Shown: positions 1 through 8,440 of the stretch, piece after piece
Layout: every line of letters starts with the position of its first letter
Numbering within the stretch: position 1 is the stretch's first letter
Assembly: GCA_963922685.1 (NCBI GenBank)
Contig: CAWUJM010000006.1
Span: forward strand, 1-53,517
Direction of reading: 5' to 3'
Source: JAHDBG01 sp963922685
GTDB taxonomy: Bacteria; Pseudomonadota; Gammaproteobacteria; Chromatiales; Chromatiaceae
DNA length: 53,517 nucleotides
Position numbers and translations under genes: made by a program
Notes under the pieces: generated by a model
Databases searched by the model: none
What the model was told of the DNA's origin: nothing
Seen by the model: only the letters and a program-made list of their open reading frames with translations

Positions 1-58
1 ACGCCTCAAAAACCACTTCGCGACGCTCAACCAACTTTTCAGCGGGAATTGTTGCCAT
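1..58 (-). CDS. Partial unidentified CDS (N-terminus only)
   Basis: On the minus strand an ATG at 56-58 opens a frame that stays open to the window edge. It encodes 19 complete residues beginning MATIPAEKLVERREV. It lies 14 bp downstream of the DM13 gene on the same strand, so it may be the next gene of the same transcript. No family can be named from this fragment, and the upstream sequence shows no strong ribosome binding site. It could also be a chance short open frame. Confidence 0.35.
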   Translation of the reverse strand, partial: MATIPAEKLVERREVVFEA

Positions 59-72
59 AATGAATGCTGGTT

Positions 73-546
73 TTACTGATATCTGGCGGCGGTGATAAAC
101 TGTCCGAATGATTCGCACCACACAATCACTGCATTAAAGGCTGACGGATCAACGTCTGTGGGTACGGCAACAACAAAATTCTCAAAGGTTCTGATATCAC
201 CGACCTGAACCATGTCGTCCTTCAGGCGGTTAAAATCAGATTCTGTCTCAACAAACTGCGGCGACAGATACAATTTGTAGTCCGGTCCGGGTGCCAGCTC
301 GCCCATCAGGGTGATAGTCTCAGGGCTGATGGATACCGTGCCTTCACCCCAGTGTAAAAAATCACTGTCCTGCAGGTCCCGGCGAAATTCAGCAGTGTAA
401 GTCGCCTGTGCTGACAGGGCCCTGATTCCGGCAACATCGGGGGCAGGCGGTGCGGTCAGTATCGGCAGGGTATAGATCCCGCCAGCGAAGCCGACCAAGC
501 CGACGATACCGTGCGTGACAAATAACAACAGGGTACGTATCTTCAT
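73..546 (-). CDS. DM13-domain protein with N-terminal signal/anchor
   Basis: This is a 157-residue protein. The hydrophobic segment near residues 4-24 (LLLFVTHGIVGLVGFAGG) suggests a signal peptide or membrane anchor. The rest matches the DM13 fold: the middle has HWGEGTVSI, then a DYKLYLSPQF strand typical of the family, and near the C-terminus VIVWCESFGQFI with the characteristic single cysteine. DM13 domains are proposed to act in extracytoplasmic redox or electron transfer; the substrate here is unknown. I chose the ATG at 546 because GGAG lies 6 nt upstream. An in-frame start 18 nt further upstream has no comparable site. It follows purC by 26 bp on the same strand. Confidence 0.72.
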   Translation of the reverse strand: MKIRTLLLFVTHGIVGLVGFAGGIYTLPILTAPPAPDVAGIRALSAQATYTAEFRRDLQDSDFLHWGEGTVSISPETITLMGELAPGPDYKLYLSPQFVETESDFNRLKDDMVQVGDIRTFENFVVAVPTDVDPSAFNAVIVWCESFGQFITAARYQ

Positions 547-572
547 AACAGTCTCCGATATCACAATCCGGG

Positions 573-1448
573 TCAGGTTTGTGTCAGCCGTTGTTCCGCC
601 TCGTGATATTTCGCAGCCGTTTTTGCGATAATCTCAGGCGGCAGCTCAGGGCCAGGCGGTGTTTTCGGCCAGTCCAGTGTTTCCAGATAATCGCGTACAA
701 ATTGTTTGTCAAAACTGGGCGGACTGATGCCGGTCTGATAATCAGTAATCGGCCAGAAGCGTGAAGCATCAGGGGTCAGGACTTCATCTATCAAGTGTAG
801 CTGACCAGCGGCGTCCAGGCCGAATTCAAATTTGGTATCTGCGATGATGATACCGCGTTCCAGTGCATAGGCGGCACCCTCGCGATACAGGCGCAGGCTG
901 ATGTCCCGGATCTGTTGAGCCAGGGTTGATCCGATCAGTTGTTCGGTTGCGGCATAGTCGATATTTTCGTCATGTGCGCCAGCCGCCGCCTTACTGGATG
1001 GGGTATAGATGGGTTCCGGCAGCCGGGCCGCCTGTGGCAGGCCAGTCGGCAGATCAATACCACAGACGCTGCCGGTACGCTGGTAGTCCTGCCAGCCGGA
1101 GCCGATCAGATAGCCACGCACAATTGCTTCAACCGGTACCGGTTGCAGCCGCTTCACGATGCGTGCCCGGTCATGTAATTCAGCGTAGGCGGTGTTATCT
1201 GTTAGCACTGTTGTCAGTGGTATGTCAGTCTGATGATTCGGGATCAGATGCCGGGTGCGGGCCAGCCAGAAATCAGTGATCCGGGTCAGGACTTCGCCTT
1301 TACCCGGAATGGTTTGCGGTAGTACCACATCAAACGCAGACAGGCGGTCTGTGGTGACGATCAGCAGGTGGTCTGCGTCCAGGGCATAGCTGTCGCGGAC
1401 TTTGCCCTGATGGAACAGTGGCAGATGGCTGAGAGCGGGGTGTGGCAT
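573..1448 (-). CDS. purC: Phosphoribosylaminoimidazole-succinocarboxamide synthase
   Basis: This cytoplasmic enzyme joins aspartate to CAIR using ATP, giving SAICAR, a step of de novo purine synthesis. At 291 residues it is the longer form of the family (E. coli PurC is about 237). Visible signatures are the N-terminal GKVRDSYALD nucleotide-binding strand, DRLSAFDVVLP, the VPVEAIVRGYLIGSGW segment, DTKFEFGLD, and IDEVLTPDASRFWP in the C-terminal half. It starts 9 bp after the coq7 stop, so the two are probably co-transcribed. Nothing looks damaged. Confidence 0.97.
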   Translation of the reverse strand: MPHPALSHLPLFHQGKVRDSYALDADHLLIVTTDRLSAFDVVLPQTIPGKGEVLTRITDFWLARTRHLIPNHQTDIPLTTVLTDNTAYAELHDRARIVKRLQPVPVEAIVRGYLIGSGWQDYQRTGSVCGIDLPTGLPQAARLPEPIYTPSSKAAAGAHDENIDYAATEQLIGSTLAQQIRDISLRLYREGAAYALERGIIIADTKFEFGLDAAGQLHLIDEVLTPDASRFWPITDYQTGISPPSFDKQFVRDYLETLDWPKTPPGPELPPEIIAKTAAKYHEAEQRLTQT

Positions 1449-1457
1449 AACGGTGGG

Positions 1458-2108
1458 TCAGCAATAATACACAGTATGGGTCATCAGGCGTGAGGCGGCT
1501 TGCATCGCCAGTTGGATCGGGCGTGGCAGGTCGGTACCGCCCTGTGCGCGGGCCTCGGCACCGTGCGCGGTTTCATCTGCCTGCATCTGTGCCAGGATAC
1601 GGCGGGTTGGCTGATCTGCCGGGGTGATCTGATCCAGATGTCTGCCGAGATGGCCTTCAACCTGGCGTTCGGTCTCGGCGACAAAGCCGAGGCTCCAGCG
1701 ATCCCCCAGTGCACCGGTACCGGCACCGAGTACGAAGGAACCGGCAAACCACAACGGATTCAGATAGCTGTGTCGCCCACCCAATTGCCGGATACGCTGG
1801 TCACACCAAGCCAGGTGGTCATTTTCTTCGGCTGCAGCCTGTTGCAGCGCGGCCTGCGTGGCCGTGCTGCGTGCAGTCAGTGCCTGGCCCTGATACAGGC
1901 CCTGAGCACAGATCTCGCCAGTGTGGTTAATGCGCATCAGTCGCGCATGGTGTTCGCGTTCTGCTGCAGTCAGATTGCCTTCCGCAACGCCTCGGGCCGG
2001 GTTGGCCCGCCCCGTGGTCTTCGGTTCGCCGGATAAGGTTCGTATTGCCTGATCAATGATGTGCAGGCAGCGATCAGTGGCGCTGTAGCGACGTGCTGTG
2101 TCTGACAT
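1458..2108 (-). CDS. coq7: 2-polyprenyl-3-methyl-6-methoxy-1,4-benzoquinone monooxygenase (Coq7)
   Basis: This carboxylate-bridged di-iron hydroxylase adds the C6 hydroxyl of ubiquinone at the membrane surface. The 216-residue protein has the four-helix ligand pattern: NHTGEI, EENDHLAW, ETERQVEGHL and DETAHGAEA, supplying Glu and His ligands in the ExxH arrangement. The ATG at 2108 begins MSDTARRYS, as expected for the family. A TTG 12 nt upstream overlaps the stop of the preceding receiver gene and would add four residues, which I judge unlikely. The gene sits 8 bp behind the methyltransferase/kinase/receiver operon, so read-through from that operon could drive it. Confidence 0.95.
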   Translation of the reverse strand: MSDTARRYSATDRCLHIIDQAIRTLSGEPKTTGRANPARGVAEGNLTAAEREHHARLMRINHTGEICAQGLYQGQALTARSTATQAALQQAAAEENDHLAWCDQRIRQLGGRHSYLNPLWFAGSFVLGAGTGALGDRWSLGFVAETERQVEGHLGRHLDQITPADQPTRRILAQMQADETAHGAEARAQGGTDLPRPIQLAMQAASRLMTHTVYYC

Positions 2109-2116
2109 TGCGCTTC

Positions 2117-3319
2117 TCAAATCGCAGCATCAGGTGTGCGTGGCAGGCCCTGCCGTTGCATATATGCAGCGTAGCGCTGCTGAATCCGGTTAATGTAAGG
2201 TGGCAATAAACGACCGATACGTTTTTTTTCCAGTTCTTTCCACTTGATGACTCTGATATCTCTGAATGAGAATTTAATAATTTTTTCGTTATCCAGAAAC
2301 GGAATAATGGCATCATTTATTTTTTCTGCAAATTGTCCTTCATGAAATGATATACCGTCTGGCTGGTTGATCTCCTGTTCATCAATTACTCTGCCTTTCA
2401 GGCAGTATAAATCTACTTTCCCTATTTTTTTGCTTCTCAGCAAATCACATTGTGCGCGAATATTCAGGTAATATATATCTTTTTCATCCTGATCTTTTTG
2501 TTTGAATAAATCGCCAGTCCCGATATTTTTATCATGTAATCTGTCTTTTTTCAGAAACCTTGCGCCTTCCAGCAATCTTCGGAGTTCTGTTTTAGGAGGC
2601 GTTTCCTGAGTTTTATTCAGTATGCCACCATCAAACTCAAAGGGTGCCATGCGGGCATGCAGGTTATTCGATATCAGTTCACCTGTTTCTGATGCCGGAT
2701 CAACACCATCTGCAGAAAAAGTCTGCCACATAATAGCAGGCCATTCTGAACTGATGGTGTAAAAATCAGAAAATAATCTTGTTTTACTGATCTGATAGGT
2801 TGCTTCCCATTTTTTCAGAACATACATGGATGGGTTTTCATGCAGCCACCCGTTGACCTCTTTGAATAAGGAGTCCGGATCCGCAAGCCTTGATTTGGCT
2901 AAAACAAACAGGTTAGATGGTTTGCCATCAGTCATTAATTCTTTTTCGATCAGCGCATTTTTTATATTATCCGGATCTTCATTGGTGAAAATAAATATGG
3001 GACAAAAACATTTTTCATTCAGTCTCCGGATGAATGCAATATTTTTCTGTGCATCGTAATCCTGCAGAGTGTCTGGAATAGTGATTGCTGGTGTGGTGTG
3101 CGTGTTTCCCAGATTCCAGTCCAGCAGCAGGAAAGAAAGGTTCTGGAAATGATCAACAACCTCTTCTTTTTCAGGGATATTGTGATACTTTAAGACAGGT
3201 ATCTGTCTGGACTCAATTTGCTGAATAATCTTTTGTATGTTTGCATCTTTTTTATTTATTTCATCATCAATAATGACAGCTATCCCGTTGAATAAGTCTT
3301 CTGATAGTTGTGTTTCCAT
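2117..3319 (-). CDS. Response-regulator-like protein: receiver domain plus unknown output domain
   Basis: This 400-residue protein begins with a receiver-like domain. The acidic pair is in VIIDDE (D18-D19), the predicted phosphoacceptor Asp67 is in LLLDWNLG, Thr112 is in IFIFTNE and Lys142 is in VLAKSR, which is the complete classical receiver set. An insertion of about 30 residues follows the phosphoacceptor strand. The remaining roughly 230 residues, including a basic C-terminal segment LPPYINRIQQRYAAYMQRQG, match no domain I recognise. No helix-turn-helix is evident. The start is ATG at 3319, overlapping the kinase stop as TAATG. It is the third gene of a compact operon and is presumably the phosphorylation partner of the upstream kinase-like protein (inference). 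Confidence 0.8.
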   Translation of the reverse strand: METQLSEDLFNGIAVIIDDEINKKDANIQKIIQQIESRQIPVLKYHNIPEKEEVVDHFQNLSFLLLDWNLGNTHTTPAITIPDTLQDYDAQKNIAFIRRLNEKCFCPIFIFTNEDPDNIKNALIEKELMTDGKPSNLFVLAKSRLADPDSLFKEVNGWLHENPSMYVLKKWEATYQISKTRLFSDFYTISSEWPAIMWQTFSADGVDPASETGELISNNLHARMAPFEFDGGILNKTQETPPKTELRRLLEGARFLKKDRLHDKNIGTGDLFKQKDQDEKDIYYLNIRAQCDLLRSKKIGKVDLYCLKGRVIDEQEINQPDGISFHEGQFAEKINDAIIPFLDNEKIIKFSFRDIRVIKWKELEKKRIGRLLPPYINRIQQRYAAYMQRQGLPRTPDAAI

Positions 3320-5544
3320 TATTTTTCTTCCACGCACAGGTTGATAACAAAACTGGCCCCGGGCAGGGGTTTTTCATCTGCTAACTCAGCAAGCTCTATT
3401 GAGTATTCGTGTCTTTCGAGAAGTTGTCTGGCAATATAGAGTCCTAATCCTCGTCCTTCGTCACCTTTGCCGGAATAAAAAGGCTCAAAGATATAAGGCG
3501 TATCTTCTTTATCAATACCCGGCCCATTATCGGAAAAAATCATTTGTCCCTTGTCGCCGTCCAGAATGATTTCAATCTGTTTGTCTTCTTTAACGGTTTG
3601 TTGCAGCCAATATACTGCATTATCAAATAAATTTAATAAAAGTTGTAATAATACGGCATCCGTTGTTCTGGCAATGAGTGGGGAGCCTGTCTGATGCACT
3701 GTCAGCTGAATCGCCTGTTTTTTCAACAATCCGCGATAAATTCTTTCCACTTTTTGTATTGCATCTTTTATCCGGACAGACTTACGTCGCTGTTTAGAAG
3801 ATTTGAATAAGGTCTGGATGTTTTTTATCCGATCTTTGGCAAAACTCAGGCCACCTCTGATAGATTGCAATTCTTTTAACAGATATTCTTTGTCGATTTC
3901 ATCAATTGACATCATATCCTGAATCAGGTTGTCAAGATTGATCAACACTTTTTCCATGATAGCCATGATATCATGCGAAGCGGTTTCAACAGACAGACCA
4001 ACGCCGGCCAGTTCTTCTGTCGTTTCTGCTCGCTGAACAAGATAACGTCTTTCGGTCTTGTATTCCTGTTCAGTCTTAGCGAGTAGTTGCAGTGCTTTTT
4101 TATTGTCACCGACTGCAGATTTTAATACGTCAAGATTCTGCTGTACCTGGCCATTTTTGAAAGATGTCTGGTCTTTTCTGTCGCTCAGGTTCTGGCGATA
4201 GCGCGCATAGGCTGTCTGACGTATCCAGGCCAGAAAGGTTTGTAGTAGGGTGATAAAATCTTCTGTTGCATCGCCCTCGTCAATCAGGCCTTCCCGATTG
4301 GTCTTGTCTTTCAGGTTCGGGTTGTGCTTTTGTGAGATCTTCACAAAACCCACGACCTGATCATTACTCAGGAAATGTCCGGCACTTATGGTACCCCGAT
4401 ATATGTCAATGCGTAGCCAGTCGTCGTCTGGTTCGCCATAAGGGTAGACCCGTATGCCATCCCGATAAAGATAAATCCGGTGATCCCGAATGATAGTCTT
4501 ATCGTCTTTGTCCAGACGATATTTTTCGGCAACCTGTGCACTCAGATCGAAGATATAAAAGCCAAATTCAAAACTACCGCACTCTATCTTTCTGTCTTTC
4601 AGCTTGTGGCCTGCATTGCCAAATCTGTCTTTGAACACCTTTAGTCCAGTAATTTTCGGGTCAAAGAGACTGAGTGCTCTTTTATCGTTATTGATTGTGA
4701 ATTCATAGGTCATTTCTTCAGCATTGAAATGACCCTGTTCGATCTTAATAACTGATCTGTTATCCAGGAGCTCGTGTAATTTTTCAAGATAATCTGATTG
4801 AAAATTCTGATGTTTTTCATCCTGATACAGGCTGACTTCGAAGTCATGAGATTGTTTTTCAGGAAAAATTGATGCCAGTTTAGTCAGGTCACGGTAGATA
4901 GAAGCGACTTTCTTTTCGGTCCAGCGTCCTTTCAGGTTATGGATGGCGATCCGGGTACCATGTTCAGATCGTTGTTTTTTGCGTGCTCCCAGTGCCAGTG
5001 CGGATGGTTTAATGAATTGAGGTGCACGATGCATCAGCGTTACACTCAGGTCATCAATAAACAAGTCTTTTTCATAACCGTTTTCGGTCAGAAAGTCATC
5101 GTCATAGTGGGAAAAATCATAAGAAATACAATGTTCGTGTGGCTCGTTCTGCGCGCGCGTAACAATTTCTATCTGCCGACCCAGTTTGAGGATAGCAAAA
5201 CGGCCTATACCTTTTTCTCCCTGGATGATCCTGCCTTTAAGCGTGGTATCTCTGGTCTTTTTTCTTTTTTTCTTTTCCGGTGTGGCTGGATTCAGCCAGT
5301 GGTTTTCTATAATCTGTTGATTCATCCCATGGCCATTATCTTCAATAATAATGCTGGACTCCGGCCTGATCTGATAATCTTTCCCGAAATTCTTAAAGGT
5401 GACTTTGACCCATTCAGCATCTGCATCATAAGCATTTTTAATTAATTCTATCAGAGCAATTCTTTCATTTCTGATCAGTTGTTCACCCAACATGGTTAAG
5501 AGTCGGGCGTAAGGCCGGATTTTAAGTTGTTTTGTCTGGTTCAT
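3319..5544 (-). CDS. Dual GHKL ATPase: Hsp90/MORC-like N-terminal domain fused to histidine-kinase core
   Basis: This 741-residue soluble protein carries two nucleotide-binding GHKL modules. The N-terminal one (about residues 20-235) is HATPase_c_3-like: ELIKNAYDADA (33-43), EDNGHGM (68-74) and GEKGIGRFA (109-117). The C-terminal half is kinase-like. Predicted coiled coil at 480-510 leads to ETASHDIM with candidate phosphoacceptor His524, then the N-box LLNLFDNAVYWL, DNGPGI (672-677), FEPFYSGKG and GRGLGLYI (697-704). No transmembrane or PAS segment is seen, so the stimulus is probably cytoplasmic. Its ATG overlaps the methyltransferase stop by 4 bp, and its stop overlaps the receiver start. 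Composition is AT-richer than the surrounding core genes. Sensing through the Hsp90-like domain is inferred. Confidence 0.85.
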   Translation of the reverse strand: MNQTKQLKIRPYARLLTMLGEQLIRNERIALIELIKNAYDADAEWVKVTFKNFGKDYQIRPESSIIIEDNGHGMNQQIIENHWLNPATPEKKKRKKTRDTTLKGRIIQGEKGIGRFAILKLGRQIEIVTRAQNEPHEHCISYDFSHYDDDFLTENGYEKDLFIDDLSVTLMHRAPQFIKPSALALGARKKQRSEHGTRIAIHNLKGRWTEKKVASIYRDLTKLASIFPEKQSHDFEVSLYQDEKHQNFQSDYLEKLHELLDNRSVIKIEQGHFNAEEMTYEFTINNDKRALSLFDPKITGLKVFKDRFGNAGHKLKDRKIECGSFEFGFYIFDLSAQVAEKYRLDKDDKTIIRDHRIYLYRDGIRVYPYGEPDDDWLRIDIYRGTISAGHFLSNDQVVGFVKISQKHNPNLKDKTNREGLIDEGDATEDFITLLQTFLAWIRQTAYARYRQNLSDRKDQTSFKNGQVQQNLDVLKSAVGDNKKALQLLAKTEQEYKTERRYLVQRAETTEELAGVGLSVETASHDIMAIMEKVLINLDNLIQDMMSIDEIDKEYLLKELQSIRGGLSFAKDRIKNIQTLFKSSKQRRKSVRIKDAIQKVERIYRGLLKKQAIQLTVHQTGSPLIARTTDAVLLQLLLNLFDNAVYWLQQTVKEDKQIEIILDGDKGQMIFSDNGPGIDKEDTPYIFEPFYSGKGDEGRGLGLYIARQLLERHEYSIELAELADEKPLPGASFVINLCVEEK

Positions 5545-6803
5545 GAGGCCTTGTTGCCGATGATGATATATTCTTCATGATATATCCTGCGGCCTGTATC
5601 AGTGGAAGTAAATCTACCATACTGATTCCGATAAGGAGTTAATATCTTGTTTTTTATTTTGCGTTTTGTGACATGGAGTTGAGTAAAACCAGCATTCTGT
5701 AAAGATTCTGCCAGATGCCGGGCATTGTTTATTTTAACTTTTTTATATTCAGTATTACCGATAACGAATAATGCGCTCCCTCCTGGATTCAGAATATCAA
5801 ATGATTTTTGTGCAACATGCTGCATATCTAAAAAATATTTTGCCACCGATTTAGATTTTGCTTTATATTGCTTTAATAGTTGGGTGACTATTTCCATGCC
5901 GGTAGTATTCAGTTTTTTTAATAATGCATCAAAATTGTATTCATGATGTGAGCTGCCAATTGTGCCTTTTCTTAAGGATTTATAATTTTTTGTATAGTCT
6001 AACCATAAAGATGACAGTTGATGTAAATCAGCATATTCATAAGAAGTAACATAAGGTGGGCTGGTGATGATCATATCGATAGGTGGTATTTTTTCAGCAT
6101 CGACATCTAAAAAGTTTCCGGTCATGATTTCAGATCTGGCCTCGCCCAGACTATCGCCGAGATCTTTCACCGATGCGTACATGAAGGCATATTGTGTCTT
6201 AAATGCATCCAGTATCTGTACTGGCTGTTTGTCCGGATCTATCTGTGGCTTAATTGATCGGGTTAACCAGCGCGATGTTGATTTCAGGATGTTGGAAAAT
6301 CCGCACAAAAAAAAGAGTTTGTAATCACTATCATCTGGTATGGTAGTCTTTATGATATATTTCAGGTGTGCCAGTGCATTATATTGTTCAGATGGATACC
6401 AGTATTGTAAGCGTTCAGGTGCTGATTCAAAGTAGTTTATGATACCTTCACTGGTATAAGCATTTAATATTTTTGCATAATAATCCTGTAGCTTGCTGAT
6501 CTGATACTGTCGGCTTTTTGTGCGCGCAATCAGGGTTGCGACCGGATTGATATCACAGCCCCAGAAGTCAATGTTATTACGTTTTGCTTCAAATGCTGTT
6601 GTGCCACAACCACAGAATATATCAGCAATGCGTGCAGGTTTTGCACTGAGTCTGAGTGCCTGAGTGGTGATAAATGCCGGAAATTTGGCCGGGTAAGCGT
6701 GTATCCGGTGTATCTTCTGTTCCTGTCCGTTATCGGGATTCCAGTGGGGGTCAACAGGGACATCAGAAAAATCAAAGTCACGTGCTGTGTGGACAGGTAA
6801 CAT
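5541..6803 (-). CDS. DNA methyltransferase (N4-cytosine/N6-adenine type)
   Basis: This 420-residue protein is a predicted amino-methyltransferase using S-adenosylmethionine. The SAM motif is ADIFCGCGTTAFEAK (about 60-74), followed by DFWGCDINPVA. The catalytic motif is TSPPY (247-251) in IDMIITSPPYVTSYEYAD. Motif I precedes motif IV with about 180 residues between, the alpha-like order, and the spacer may hold target recognition. The N-terminal HAYPAKFPAFI segment is typical of this subfamily. SPPY is seen most often in N4-cytosine enzymes, but base specificity cannot be settled here. It heads the three-gene operon, with no restriction endonuclease beside it. It may mark self DNA, or may be a target or sensor for the kinase module. 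Confidence 0.88.
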   Translation of the reverse strand: MLPVHTARDFDFSDVPVDPHWNPDNGQEQKIHRIHAYPAKFPAFITTQALRLSAKPARIADIFCGCGTTAFEAKRNNIDFWGCDINPVATLIARTKSRQYQISKLQDYYAKILNAYTSEGIINYFESAPERLQYWYPSEQYNALAHLKYIIKTTIPDDSDYKLFFLCGFSNILKSTSRWLTRSIKPQIDPDKQPVQILDAFKTQYAFMYASVKDLGDSLGEARSEIMTGNFLDVDAEKIPPIDMIITSPPYVTSYEYADLHQLSSLWLDYTKNYKSLRKGTIGSSHHEYNFDALLKKLNTTGMEIVTQLLKQYKAKSKSVAKYFLDMQHVAQKSFDILNPGGSALFVIGNTEYKKVKINNARHLAESLQNAGFTQLHVTKRKIKNKILTPYRNQYGRFTSTDTGRRIYHEEYIIIGNKAS

Positions 6804-6902
6804 GTTGAAGACTTTTAGTTTTTAAGGCTGACATTTTTAATGTGTTCTGGTCAGTCGATAGTCGCGTCAACCGATCTGTCACTTGTCTGTTCCGTCTGAC
6901 CT

Positions 6903-7109
6903 GGAATGACGCAGTGGCATTCTGAAAGTCGCCACGTAGGTGGCTGTTCCACTGCACTGGAAGGCGTTATCCGGTCATGGCTCTCCGGGGGCGTCTGCGG
7001 CCCGGACGGCCGCAGCCGAGCCCCCACGGATGGGTTGATGGCGTACCCCGGAGAGCCATGACCGGATAACGCTGGCACTGAGATCGCGCTACATCAGTTT
7101 GCATTTCAC
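6903..7109. repeat. Dispersed palindromic repeat, copy A
   Basis: This 302-bp gap between the methyltransferase and folC holds one copy of a dispersed element, read on the minus strand. Perfect 25-bp inverted arms occupy 6966-6990 and 7046-7070, reading GTTATCCGGTCATGGCTCTC from the outside in. Between them is a conserved GC-rich hairpin core (CGGCTGCGGCC and its partner GGCCGCAG) next to CCCATCCGTGGGGGCTCG. Flanking sequence shared with the copy near 26.5 kb extends the element on both sides, including GTGGCGACTTTCAG and CAAACTGATGT. A short open frame across it is only a product of its GC bias. Confidence 0.85.
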
Positions 7110-8440
7110 CCGACCTCAGGGGTTGTGATGTGATCAGCATGCTGGTCTGCCTGCACCTGATTCAGCGGGGTGTTGTGGAGCCAGTGCTGTGCTGCGGCAA
7201 CTGTGACGAAGGAACCGAATACCAGTACCAGATCGTCTGCGTTGCTATGCTGATCTGCCAGCGCGAATCCGGCTGCCGGATCGGGGCACATCGTATGTGA
7301 TGCCGTCGTTGTTACTGACCGGAGTGCCTGTTGCAAGCTGTGCGCACTGGCACCTCGTTCTGCTGCGCTCAGATCCAGCAGGTACCAGTGGTCGGTACGA
7401 TGTGCAATCGCCCGGAACAGATCGGTGCTGACTTTATCCTGCAATAAACCCACCACAGTACGCACCTTGCCAGCAACGAAATAATCACCCAGCTGTCTGG
7501 CCAGCCCGGCAACTGCCTGCGGGTTGTGCGCCACATCCAGAATCCAGCGGGCGCGCCGCTGGTGGATTTCAAAGCGTCCGGACAGGGTGACATTCAGCAG
7601 TCCTTGCCGGATCGCTTGCTGATCAACCGGATAATGGTCGTGCAGGCAGGCCAGTACCTGCAGTACCGCAGCCGCATTCTGTAGCTGGATGCTGCCGCGC
7701 AGATTGGGCAGGGGCAGGGCGCGGCGACTCAGTTCTGTGGTATGCCAGTGCCAGTCCTGTTCTGAGGCCTGATAATGATAATCCTGTCCCACCCGCAATA
7801 AGTCAGCACCGGTCTGGTGCGCAGCGGCGGCGATACTTTGCGGCATCTCTGGTGCGGCGTAGACCACGGGTCGTCCGGAGCGCATAATACCGGCCTTTTC
7901 TGCGCCAATCGCCTCCAGTGTATCGCCCAGCCAGTCAGTATGATCCAGCCCGATACCGCTAATCAGCGCGACATCGGCATCCACAATATTCACTGCATCC
8001 AGCCGCCCGCCGAGTCCGACCTCCAGCAGGGCGATATCCGGCTGCTGTTGCTGCAACAGATACAGTGCGGCCAGGGTGCCATACTCAAAATAGGTCAGTG
8101 GTATGGTATGGCGCGCCTGTTCGACAGCACTAAATGCAGCACATAACATCTCGTCGGTTGCCGGCTGGCCTGCGATAACGAGACGTTCGTTGTAGCGTTG
8201 CAGGTGGGGGGAGGTGTAGGTGCCGACACGATAGCCTGCGGCCTGCAGAATCGCCTGCAGCAGGGCCACACATGAGCCTTTGCCATTGGTGCCGGCAATT
8301 GTGATGATCTGACGCGCGGGTACCGGTGCGCCCAGTGTCTGCCAGACTTGTTGCACCCGGGCAAGCCCCAGTTCAACCTGCTGCGGGTGTTGGGCTGAGA
8401 TGTAGGTGAGCCAGCCGGGCAGGTCAGTTGGGAGGGGCAC
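7106..8440 (-). CDS. folC: Bifunctional dihydrofolate/folylpolyglutamate synthase
   Basis: This enzyme adds glutamate to dihydropteroate and extends polyglutamate tails on folates, consuming ATP in the cytoplasm. The 444-residue protein shows the Mur-ligase-like P-loop TIAGTNGKGSCVALL near residue 45, the central GLDHTDWLGDTLEAIGAEKAGIMR region (carbamylated-lysine site area) and the C-terminal-domain signature ILDVAHNPQA. Its start overlaps the end of accD by 17 bp, implying translational coupling. It completes the typical gammaproteobacterial run trpF-trpB-trpA-accD-folC. Repeat copy A follows its stop directly. Confidence 0.96.
   Translation of the reverse strand: MPLPTDLPGWLTYISAQHPQQVELGLARVQQVWQTLGAPVPARQIITIAGTNGKGSCVALLQAILQAAGYRVGTYTSPHLQRYNERLVIAGQPATDEMLCAAFSAVEQARHTIPLTYFEYGTLAALYLLQQQQPDIALLEVGLGGRLDAVNIVDADVALISGIGLDHTDWLGDTLEAIGAEKAGIMRSGRPVVYAAPEMPQSIAAAAHQTGADLLRVGQDYHYQASEQDWHWHTTELSRRALPLPNLRGSIQLQNAAAVLQVLACLHDHYPVDQQAIRQGLLNVTLSGRFEIHQRRARWILDVAHNPQAVAGLARQLGDYFVAGKVRTVVGLLQDKVSTDLFRAIAHRTDHWYLLDLSAAERGASAHSLQQALRSVTTTASHTMCPDPAAGFALADQHSNADDLVLVFGSFVTVAAAQHWLHNTPLNQVQADQHADHITTPEVG

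Noticed and set aside
2117..6803. Classical restriction-modification system
   Set aside because: No endonuclease-like gene lies in or next to the operon; the partners are a GHKL/kinase protein and a receiver.
6851..7078. Proline-rich open frame in the gap before folC
   Set aside because: It is repeat copy A read in frame; the same peptide text appears at the other copies.
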